Below, in pieces: positions 1 to 4,617 of a stretch of 6,853 nucleotides of DNA. The notes under the pieces were generated by a model, which had not been told where the DNA came from, did no database searches, and worked only from the letters and a program-made list of their open reading frames with translations. Numbering within the stretch: position 1 is the first letter of the stretch; the number at the start of each line of letters is the position of its first letter. The position numbers and the translations under genes are program-made. The DNA is from an uncultured Oscillibacter sp. (GTDB lineage Bacteria; Bacillota; Clostridia; Oscillospirales; Oscillospiraceae), in assembly GCA_946530565.1 (NCBI GenBank), contig CAMNAE010000083.1, positions 1 to 6,853 on the forward strand, in the 5' to 3' direction.

Positions 1-999
1 TTCGATCCGGACGCCGTCTTCACCCGCGCGCAGCTCGCCGCGGTGCTCTCCCGCATGGCCGGCAGGCCCGCCGTTCAGGGCTCGGACAGCTTTACCGACA
101 CTCCGGAGGGCGCGTGGTATTCCGACGCCGTGCTCTGGGCGGCGCAGAACGGGATCGTCGGCGGCTACGGTGACGGGCGCTACGGCCCCGCAGACCCGGT
201 CACGCAGCAGCAGCTCGCCGTGATGCTCTGGCGCGACGCGGGGAGCTATGTCCTCGGGAGTGAGTACGCGGATGAAAACGGCGTCGAGAACAGCGCGGGC
301 GCCTGGGCCTTTGACGCCGTCCGCTGGGCGCGCGTCGAGGGGCTTCTCTCAGATGCCGCGGCGTTTGAGCCGCTCTCAGCGGCACCGCGCGCCCGGGTCG
401 CCGACATGGTCTGGCGCTATCTGCAGCTCAAGGAGCGCTTCGCGGCCGTGGATGCCGTGAGCGGCGCGACAAAGGAGACGGAGACGGGCACGGATACGGA
501 TGAGGGCAGCAGGGTGCTGGTCGCGTATTTCTCCTGCACCGGCACGACCGAGAAGGTCGCGGGGCAGATCGCCGGAAGCCTCGGCGTCACGGCATACCGC
601 ATCACGCCGGAGACGCCCTACACCTCGGAGGATCTCAACTACTCCGATAATTCCACCCGCGCAACGCGCGAGCAGCGCGACGCCTCCGCCCGTCCCGCGA
701 TCACCGGGAGCGTTGAGAACATGGACGACTACGACGTCATCTTCCTCGGCTACCCCATCTGGTGGGGTCAGGCGCCGAAGATCATGTACACCTTTGTCGA
801 GAGCTATGATCTTTCCGGCAAGACGATCGTGCCCTTCTGCACCTCCGGCTCGAGCGACATCGGCTCAAGCGCGGTGAATCTCGCCAAAAGCGCGCCGAAC
901 GCGACCTGGCTCGCGGGCAGCCGCTTCTCCGGCAGCGCCTCCGGCACGACGCTCTCCCGCTGGATCGAGGGCCTGGGGCTCGGCCTGAACGTGGGCTGA
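1..999 (+). CDS. SLH-domain surface protein with C-terminal flavodoxin domain (5' end missing)
   Basis: The frame is open from the first base, so this is the last 332 codons of a longer gene; the GTG at 43 lies inside an SLH repeat and is not a start. Residues 1-23 are the tail of an SLH repeat (FDPD..FTRAQLAAVLSRMAG). Residues about 30-80 are a full repeat (FTDT..WYSDAVLWAAQNGIVGGYGDG..). About 90-145 is a degenerate third repeat. SLH repeats bind pyruvylated cell-wall polymers, so the protein is expected outside the cell. A Thr/Glu-rich linker (148-170) contains VDAVSGAT (150-157). Residues 171-332 are a flavodoxin domain of the Flavodoxin_4 type: beta-1 VLVAYFS, phosphate-loop SCTGTTE (178-184), GYPIWWGQAP (250-259) beside the isoalloxazine ring, and FCTSGSSDIGSS (279-290). 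It should bind FMN and carry electrons. Signal peptide and promoter lie outside the window. The family calls are firm; surface electron transfer is inference. Confidence 0.9.
   Translation, partial: FDPDAVFTRAQLAAVLSRMAGRPAVQGSDSFTDTPEGAWYSDAVLWAAQNGIVGGYGDGRYGPADPVTQQQLAVMLWRDAGSYVLGSEYADENGVENSAGAWAFDAVRWARVEGLLSDAAAFEPLSAAPRARVADMVWRYLQLKERFAAVDAVSGATKETETGTDTDEGSRVLVAYFSCTGTTEKVAGQIAGSLGVTAYRITPETPYTSEDLNYSDNSTRATREQRDASARPAITGSVENMDDYDVIFLGYPIWWGQAPKIMYTFVESYDLSGKTIVPFCTSGSSDIGSSAVNLAKSAPNATWLAGSRFSGSASGTTLSRWIEGLGLGLNVG
451..471 (+). other. ApbE-type flavinylation-like motif (DAVSGAT) in the SLH-flavodoxin linker
   Basis: Codons 151-157 encode Asp-Ala-Val-Ser-Gly-Ala-Thr, preceded by Val. 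In FMN_bind domains (NqrC, RnfG and extracellular electron-transfer lipoproteins) the consensus D-x-x-(S/T)-G-A-T marks the site where ApbE esterifies FMN to the last threonine, here Thr157. The surrounding FMN_bind fold is not present: the motif is flanked by an SLH repeat and a charged linker. The following residues (KETET) differ from the usual hydrophobic-Thr-Ser. It may be a genuine minimal site or a chance match. Confidence 0.45.
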
Positions 1000-1017
1000 A
1001 CGCAGCGGAAAGCGTTC
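998..1017 (+). terminator. Weak hairpin overlapping the stop of the SLH-flavodoxin gene
   Basis: GAACGC (998-1003) can pair with GCGTTC (1012-1017) across an 8-base loop, starting within the TGA stop. No T-run follows, only a TTT about 14 bases later. It may help end the transcript but is a poor intrinsic terminator. Confidence 0.25.
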
Positions 1018-1080
1018 GCGCCGCGCCGTTTCCAGTCTGCAGCTTCCCTCGGGGATAGTATCTTTCCTGCAGGTGTGTAC

Positions 1081-1109
1081 TTGTGATCCGTTCACTTTCG
1101 TGTTACCAT
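1081..1109 (+). promoter_or_regulatory. Candidate promoter for the flavin reductase gene
   Basis: TTGTGA (1081-1086) and TACCAT (1104-1109) are separated by exactly 17 bases. The -10 is preceded by TGT, giving an extended -10. Each hexamer matches four of six consensus bases. A start near 1116 would leave a leader of about 70 bases. The left arm of an inverted repeat (CCGTTCAC) lies in the spacer, so binding there could control it. Confidence 0.35.
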
Positions 1110-1159
1110 GGGTCCTGCCGAAAGGCAGTCATGTGAACGGAAACACGGATCAGCGATCC
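1084..1159 (+). promoter_or_regulatory. Nested inverted repeats upstream of the flavin reductase
   Basis: CCGTTCAC (1088-1095) is perfectly inverted as GTGAACGG (1133-1140). TGATCCGT (1084-1091) is perfectly inverted as ACGGATCA (1145-1152). Between them sits CTGCC-GAAA-GGCAG (1115-1128), a stem capped by a GNRA tetraloop. A further pair, GGATC (1147-1151) with GATCC (1155-1159), would compete with the outer stem. It could be a DNA operator or, if transcription starts upstream, a structured leader RNA. It was not recognised as any known riboswitch; in particular the conserved parts of the FMN riboswitch are absent. Confidence 0.45.
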
Positions 1160-1184
1160 ATTTAAGAAAGGAAGCAGAATCAAC

Positions 1185-1757
1185 ATGAAAAAGGATCTCG
1201 GAGTCGTGCAGGCGGTCTACCCGATGCCTGTTCTGATGGTCGCGGCCTATGATGAGACCGGCAAGGTCAACGTGATGAATGCGGCGTGGGGCATGATCTG
1301 CAACGAAGACCGCATCGCGCTCTTCATCGATGAAGACCACAAGACCACGCAGAACCTCCTGAAGACGAAGGCCTTCACGGTCAGCCTCGCGGACCGGGCG
1401 CATATGGACGTCGCGGATTTCTTCGGCATCGCGAGCGGCAACAAGATGAACGACAAGTTTGAGCGTACCGGCTATACGGCCGTCAGAAGCCGCTTTGTCA
1501 ACGCGCCGATCATTGAGGAGTTCCCGGTCGTGATGGAGTGCGAGCTCGCCGAGGTCGTGGAAAACGAGAGCTTCTACTGCATCGTCGGCAGGATCGTCAA
1601 CACGGCCGCCGAGGAGCACGTGCTCTCGGAGAACGGCAAGGTCGACCCGATGAAGCTGCAGGCGCTGATCTTCGATCAGTTCCAGCACGGCTACTATGTG
1701 ACGGGCGAGCAGGTTGGCAAGGCCTGGAACGCCGGCGCGGCCCTGATGAAGAAATAA
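1185..1757 (+). CDS. Flavin reductase-like / flavoredoxin-type FMN protein
   Basis: A 190-residue protein of the flavin-reductase split-barrel family, the usual length for flavoredoxin-like members. These bind FMN non-covalently and either reduce flavin with NAD(P)H or pass electrons between partners in the cytoplasm; there is no signal peptide. Typical family features are the N-terminal strand YPMPVLMVAAYDE, the motif N-V-M-N-A-A-W-G (29-36) in the flavin pocket, H-K-T-T-Q-N (52-57), the VSLADRAHMDVADFFGIASG segment (66-85) and a C-terminal HGYY (168-171). The start at 1185 is supported by AAAGGA at 1167-1172, 12 bases upstream, a little long. The gene lies 185 bases after an SLH-flavodoxin gene on the same strand, has its own candidate promoter, and ends before a strong terminator, so it is probably a single-gene unit. 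The substrate or redox partner cannot be read from sequence; the neighbouring flavodoxin is an obvious guess. Confidence 0.9.
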   Translation: MKKDLGVVQAVYPMPVLMVAAYDETGKVNVMNAAWGMICNEDRIALFIDEDHKTTQNLLKTKAFTVSLADRAHMDVADFFGIASGNKMNDKFERTGYTAVRSRFVNAPIIEEFPVVMECELAEVVENESFYCIVGRIVNTAAEEHVLSENGKVDPMKLQALIFDQFQHGYYVTGEQVGKAWNAGAALMKK

Positions 1758-1770
1758 GCGTATCAGGAAT

Positions 1771-1814
1771 AAAAAAACAGCCGGTCACCATCGCGGTGAC
1801 CCGGCTGTTTTTTT
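1771..1814. terminator. Bidirectional intrinsic terminator between convergent genes
   Basis: A7 (1771-1777), stem CAGCCGGTCACC (1778-1789), five-base loop, stem GGTGACCCGGCTG (1795-1807) with one bulged C, then T7 (1808-1814). The A and T runs on both sides make it work on either strand. It lies 14 bases after the stop of the flavin reductase and 27 bases after the stop of the minus-strand MATE gene, and probably serves both. Confidence 0.93.
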
Positions 1815-1840
1815 GCGCGGCTTGAGGAGCTTGCGGCGCC

Positions 1841-3241
1841 TCAGTCCGCGCGCGGCCCGGCAAGCTCCCGCAGGGTCTTACTGATGACGCACGCGGCGAT
1901 GACAAAGGTCAGCGCGTCGGAGAGCGGCATGGAGTAGAGCACGCCGTCAAGGCCGAAGAAGAGCGGCAGCAGCAGGGCGAAGCCGACGCCGAAGACGACC
2001 TCGCGGATCAGCGAGATCAGGGTGGATTCGAGCGCCTTTCCGAGGGACTGCAGATAGATGAACGTTCCCTTGTTGACGGTGGCAAAGACCATCATGCAAA
2101 GATAGATCCGGAAGGAACGGATCGCGAAATCGGTGTAATAGACGCTCTCGTTCGCAGCGCCGAAGATGGCGATCAGCCTCCCGGGGATCAGTTCCACGAT
2201 CAAAAGCGCGACGAAGCCGACGAGCGCCTCCGCCTTCAGCAGCAGAATGAACAGCGAGCGTGCGCGGTCCTTTCTGCCGGCGCCGATGTTGTATCCGGTG
2301 ACGGGGATACAGCCGGCGGCGAGCCCGACCGCGATCGAGATCACGATCTGAAAGAACTTCATCACGATGCCGACGACCGCCATGGGGATCTGCGAGAACT
2401 GCGGCTGCGAGAAGATCGGATCCAGCGCGCCGTATTTGCGGATCATATTGTTGATGGCGGCCATCGCTGCGACGAGCGAGAGCTGCGAGAGAAGGCTGGT
2501 CACGCCAAGGGGGAGGAACCTTTTGATGAGGTCCGGACGCAGACGAAATGAGCTGCGGCCCGGCCTGACGGCCTTCATGTGCGCAAGATACCACAGCGCC
2601 AGAAGCGCTGTGATGATCTGACCGGCGATCGTTGCGATAGCGGCGCCCATCATGCCCCATTTCAATCCGAAGATCAGGATCGGGTCAAAGATGATGTTGA
2701 ACACGGCGCCGACCAGCGTGGAGACCATGGCAAAGCGGGGGCTGCCGTCTGAGCGGATGATCGGGTTCATCGTCTGCCCGAACATGTAAAAGGGGATGCC
2801 GACCGTGATCCAGAAAAAATATTCGGCGGCGTGGTGACAGGTCTCTTCATTGACGGTCCCGCCGAACATCGTGAGGATCGCCCGGGAGAAGATCAGATAG
2901 ACCGCGGTGATGACGAGGCTTGCCCCGATCGACAGGATCACGGCGTTTCCGACAGTGGAGGCCGCATCCTCCTGCTTTTTCATGCCCAGCAGGATCGAAA
3001 CATGGGCGCAGGCGCCGTCGCCGATCATGACAGCGACAGCCAGGGCGATGATCGTCAGCGGGAAGACGACGGTGTTGGCAGCGTTGCCGTAGGAGCCCAG
3101 ATAGCTCGCGTTCGCGATAAAGATCTGGTCGACGATGTTATAGAGGGCCGCCACCAGAAGCGAGATGATGCAGGGCACGGAATACATCCGCATCAGCTTG
3201 CTGACCGGCTCCCGTTCCAGAAATTCATTGGCGTGTTCCAA
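1841..3241 (-). CDS. MATE family efflux transporter, MepA-like
   Basis: A 466-residue integral membrane protein of the multidrug and toxic compound extrusion superfamily. These expel cationic drugs, dyes or metabolites in exchange for Na+ or H+; twelve hydrophobic segments are expected. MATE features include the opening PVSKLMRMYSVPCIISLLVAALYNIVDQIF, PIIRSDGSPRFAM (160-172), N-I-I-F-D-P-I-L-I-F (182-191) ending the first half, and G-Y-N-I-G-A-G-R (316-323) in the second half. These favour the MepA-like branch. The chosen start is TTG at 3241-3239, seven bases after a perfect AAGGAGGT (3256-3249). An in-frame ATG at 3271 would add ten residues but has only a T-run and GC-rich bases upstream, no ribosome binding site, and lies upstream of that Shine-Dalgarno. 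The gene has its own promoter and a terminator-like leader hairpin, so attenuation is possible. The transported compound is unknown. Confidence 0.93.
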   Translation of the reverse strand: MEHANEFLEREPVSKLMRMYSVPCIISLLVAALYNIVDQIFIANASYLGSYGNAANTVVFPLTIIALAVAVMIGDGACAHVSILLGMKKQEDAASTVGNAVILSIGASLVITAVYLIFSRAILTMFGGTVNEETCHHAAEYFFWITVGIPFYMFGQTMNPIIRSDGSPRFAMVSTLVGAVFNIIFDPILIFGLKWGMMGAAIATIAGQIITALLALWYLAHMKAVRPGRSSFRLRPDLIKRFLPLGVTSLLSQLSLVAAMAAINNMIRKYGALDPIFSQPQFSQIPMAVVGIVMKFFQIVISIAVGLAAGCIPVTGYNIGAGRKDRARSLFILLLKAEALVGFVALLIVELIPGRLIAIFGAANESVYYTDFAIRSFRIYLCMMVFATVNKGTFIYLQSLGKALESTLISLIREVVFGVGFALLLPLFFGLDGVLYSMPLSDALTFVIAACVISKTLRELAGPRAD

Positions 3242-3248
3242 GAGTAAG

Positions 3249-3256
3249 ACCTCCTT
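3249..3256 (-). promoter_or_regulatory. Ribosome binding site fixing the TTG start of the MATE gene
   Basis: Read on the minus strand this is AAGGAGGT, a full anti-16S match, followed by seven bases (CTTACTC) and TTG. It lies inside the longer open frame, which argues against the ATG at 3271 as the start. Confidence 0.85.
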
Positions 3257-3271
3257 GCGTAAAGGGCGCAT

Positions 3272-3318
3272 AAAAAAAGAGCGCGCAGACGAAAGCCGGA
3301 CTTACGCTTTCGCTGCTC
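3272..3318 (-). terminator. Attenuator-like hairpin with U7 run in the MATE leader
   Basis: On the minus strand GCAG-CGAAAGC (3316-3306) pairs with GCTTTCG-a-CTGC (3296-3285) with one bulge, around a nine-base loop. An outer GA/TC pair or a GAGC/GCTC clamp (3318-3315 with 3282-3279) brings it next to a run of seven T (3278-3272). It falls between the promoter at 3331-3360 and the ribosome binding site at 3249-3256, so it would end transcripts before the gene. A competing helix is possible: GCGTAAG (minus, 3307-3301) with CTTTACGC (minus, 3264-3257). Confidence 0.5.
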
Positions 3319-3330
3319 ACTCAAGAGGGA

Positions 3331-3360
3331 AGTATAGCACAACGCCGCCGCGGAGTGCAA
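3331..3360 (-). promoter_or_regulatory. Promoter of the MepA-like MATE gene
   Basis: On the minus strand TTGCAC (3360-3355), an 18-base spacer, then TATACT (3336-3331) preceded by TGC, giving an extended -10. The predicted start near 3324 gives a leader of about 83 bases that contains the attenuator-like hairpin. Confidence 0.6.
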
Positions 3361-3420
3361 AGGCTGTTTTGACAGTTTTTTCGCAGATAAGCGCGGCGCA
3401 GTTGGGCGGAAATGCCGTTT

Positions 3421-3462
3421 CGCGGGCGCGGGGGAGGCACTGTGCCGCCCCACTCGCCCGCG
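3421..3462. repeat. Long GC-rich hairpin downstream of the methyltransferase gene
   Basis: CGCGGGCG (3421-3428) is perfectly inverted as CGCCCGCG (3455-3462). Nested inside is GGGG-a-GGCA (3431-3439) with TGCC-g-CCCC (3443-3451) and a CTG loop. It begins 25 bases past the methyltransferase stop on the minus strand. No T-run follows on either strand, so it is at best a U-less or Rho-assisted terminator. It could also block 3' exonucleases or be a protein site. Confidence 0.5.
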
Positions 3463-3487
3463 GGCGCAGAGAAAACGCGGCGCCCGG

Positions 3488-4135
3488 TCAGAGCGCGGGC
3501 TTTCGCGCCACGCAGTGCAGGCGGAAGAAGCCGCGCTTTTCGCCGCGTTCCAACGTAAGTCCTGCCTCGCGGCAGAGCGCGCGGACCTCCTCAACGCCGT
3601 AGACATGCACGTCGCCGTGCCCGGCAAGGTTGATGATCGGCATTTCGATATGATTCATGAACCAGCGCACCGGCGCACTCTTTGCCGTCATGTCCCGCAG
3701 GATCAGCCGCCCGCCCGGACGCAGCACACGGGCGACGCCTGCAAAGAAGTTCCCGACGTTCGGATAGTGGTGAAAGCTCTGGCAGCAGATCACGGCGTCG
3801 AAGGACTGATCGGCAAAGGGCAGATCCTCGCAGTCGCCCACGACGAGCTCGACGCCCGGCATGTTCTTCGCCCTGGCCGCCGCGATCATCTCGGGCGTGA
3901 GGTCGATCCCGGTGAAGTGCTTTTCCGGGTATTTCTGACTGAGCAGTGTGAGCATCGGCGCCGTGCCGCAGCCGCAGTCGAGAAGATCCGTGAACGGCTC
4001 TTTTTCAAGCTCGGCGAGCACGTCCGGGTAATCCTTCCGGCACATCCGGTACACGCCGGCCGCGTCGGTCTCATAGACCCGCGCGGCTTTTGAAAACTCT
4101 TTGACCGAAAGCGCCTTGTATTCCTGACTGGTCAT
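3488..4135 (-). CDS. Class I SAM-dependent methyltransferase
   Basis: A 215-residue cytoplasmic protein with the Rossmann-like methyltransferase fold (Methyltransf_11/25, UbiE-like). Motif I is LLDCGCGTAPM (51-61). The acidic residue that holds the ribose hydroxyls of S-adenosylmethionine is Asp78 in TGIDLTPEMI. The next motif is GDCEDLPF (100-107), then SFDAVICCQSFHHY (111-124) and the post-motif RVLRPGGRLILRDM (136-149). The N-terminal helix (KEFSKAARVYE) caps the active site in this family. The start is ATG at 4135 with AAAGGAGT at 4148-4141, five bases upstream. A strong promoter and two operator-like palindromes precede it, so expression is probably switched by a repressor encoded elsewhere. 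The substrate cannot be told from sequence. The gene is on the same strand as the MATE exporter (246 bases between the coding regions), but that exporter has its own promoter. A part in modifying and exporting a toxic compound is speculative. Confidence 0.92.
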   Translation of the reverse strand: MTSQEYKALSVKEFSKAARVYETDAAGVYRMCRKDYPDVLAELEKEPFTDLLDCGCGTAPMLTLLSQKYPEKHFTGIDLTPEMIAAARAKNMPGVELVVGDCEDLPFADQSFDAVICCQSFHHYPNVGNFFAGVARVLRPGGRLILRDMTAKSAPVRWFMNHIEMPIINLAGHGDVHVYGVEEVRALCREAGLTLERGEKRGFFRLHCVARKPAL

Positions 4136-4157
4136 AAGAAACTCCTTTATGCTGGAA

Positions 4158-4174
4158 TTAGTTAGAACTAACTA
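4158..4174. promoter_or_regulatory. Proximal operator-like palindrome
   Basis: TAGTTAG-AA-CTAACTA (4159-4174) is a perfect 7+7 inverted repeat, preceded by T. This shape (TTAGTTAG-NN-CTAACTAA) resembles operators bound by MarR-type regulators in Firmicutes; that assignment is inference. It lies ten bases upstream of the methyltransferase ribosome binding site, too near to flank a usual promoter, so it may act as a roadblock. Confidence 0.65.
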
Positions 4175-4187
4175 TTGAGCAAAACCA

Positions 4188-4300
4188 CTGTCATCCTGAG
4201 CGTCAGCGAAGGATCTGACGAAAGAAGAATGACCTGCTTCACCGAAACAAAACTGCGATCAACCGCAGACCCTTCTTCCCTTCACTCCTCGGAATCACAG
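4188..4300. repeat. Degenerate REP/MITE-like palindromic element
   Basis: The left part (4188-4216) reads CTGTCATCCTGAGCG then tcAGCGAAGGATCT. This resembles the widespread bacterial interspersed repeat of the form GTCATyCTGAGCGnAGCGAAGrATCT. GTCATCCT (4190-4197) is inverted at once as AGAATGAC (4226-4233, 7 of 8). A weaker inverted copy ends at GGAATCACAG (4291-4300), matching the left end at 8 of 10. No transposase lies in the window; such elements are usually moved in trans. The outer boundary is uncertain. Confidence 0.5.
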
Positions 4301-4349
4301 CCTTCAGAGGGGATCTGAACAGTTGCGGACAATCAAAAAGGATCGAAAG

Positions 4350-4366
4350 TTAGTTAGCACTTACTA
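4350..4366. promoter_or_regulatory. Distal operator overlapping the methyltransferase transcription start
   Basis: TAGTTAG-CA-CTTACTA (4351-4366), a 7+7 inverted repeat with one mismatch, directly downstream of the -10 box and covering the predicted start near 4359. It shares about 20 bases with the palindrome at 4158-4177. A repressor bound here would block the polymerase. Confidence 0.7.
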
Positions 4367-4394
4367 TTATAGCGGAGAGCGCTGCATATTGCAA
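4366..4394 (-). promoter_or_regulatory. Promoter of the methyltransferase gene
   Basis: On the minus strand TTGCAA (4394-4389), a 17-base spacer, then a consensus TATAAT (4371-4366). This is the best promoter in the window. The leader would be about 223 bases and carry the palindromic element and the proximal operator. Confidence 0.85.
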
Positions 4395-4401
4395 GAGCGA
4401 T

Positions 4402-4448
4402 CCGGCTCATAAGTGCAGTTTTTATCCTCAGCTCGCACTTAAGTCCGG
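4402..4448. repeat. Interrupted inverted repeat upstream of the methyltransferase promoter
   Basis: CCGG-ctca-TAAGTGC (4402-4416) is inverted as GCACTTA-agt-CCGG (4435-4448) around an 18-base loop. It lies just upstream of the -35 box at 4389-4394 and before the permease promoter. It could be an activator site or a cruciform. There is no T-run after either arm. Confidence 0.4.
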
Positions 4449-4509
4449 CCTGCCGCACTGCACGGTGCAAAAGGGCTCCGGTATTGACTGCACAGCGGCC
4501 GATGCGGTG

Positions 4510-4537
4510 TTGATTCCTGACGCGTTTGTGGTATAAT
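4510..4537 (+). promoter_or_regulatory. Promoter of the TauE/SafE permease gene
   Basis: TTGATT (4510-4515), a 16-base spacer, then consensus TATAAT (4532-4537) preceded by TGG, giving an extended -10. The start near 4544 gives a leader of about 74 bases. Confidence 0.75.
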
Positions 4538-4549
4538 CCTACAGGCATT

Positions 4550-4592
4550 ACGCTCAAATAAGCGTGGAAAGACGAACTGCAATATCAATTGC
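4550..4592 (+). promoter_or_regulatory. Two small hairpins in the permease leader
   Basis: ACGCT-caaata-AGCGT (4550-4565) and GCAAT-atca-ATTGC (4579-4592) are each five perfect base pairs and follow the predicted start. They may shield the leader or affect translation. Neither has a terminator T-run. Confidence 0.35.
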
Positions 4593-4617
4593 GGGATAAA
4601 GAAAAAAGGAACATTTG

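Larger units (their letters stand above)
4136..4617. other. 482-base divergent intergenic region
   Basis: No convincing coding sequence was seen here. From left to right it holds: the methyltransferase ribosome binding site (4141-4148), a proximal operator (4158-4174), a REP/MITE-like palindromic element (4188-4300), a distal operator (4350-4366) overlapping the methyltransferase promoter (4366-4394), an inverted repeat (4402-4448) and three ACTGCAC heptamers. It ends with the permease promoter (4510-4537), two small leader hairpins (4550-4565 and 4579-4592) and the permease ribosome binding site (4606-4610). Confidence 0.7.

Noticed and set aside
1021..1184. FMN riboswitch before the flavin reductase
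   Set aside because: The conserved RFN helices and loops are absent; only local inverted repeats are present.
1092..1688. 198-codon minus-strand open frame opposite the flavin reductase
   Set aside because: An antisense shadow of a well-conserved gene, without family features or a ribosome binding site.
3225..3320. Minus-strand upstream open frame starting GTG (3320), about 31 codons, overlapping the MATE start
   Set aside because: It has no ribosome binding site and mostly reads through the hairpin and U-run; there is no sign of coding use.
3364..3381. CTGT-tttg-ACAG followed by six T on the plus strand, terminator-like
   Set aside because: Only four weak pairs, and there is no plus-strand transcript to end here.
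3369..3387. Plus-strand TTGACA (3369-3374), a consensus -35 box
   Set aside because: No -10 lies 15-19 bases downstream (CGCGGC-type sequence follows), and no plus-strand gene begins before 4618.
3515..4093. 192-codon plus-strand open frame opposite the methyltransferase
   Set aside because: It is a high-GC antisense shadow; the minus strand carries all methyltransferase motifs and a good ribosome binding site.
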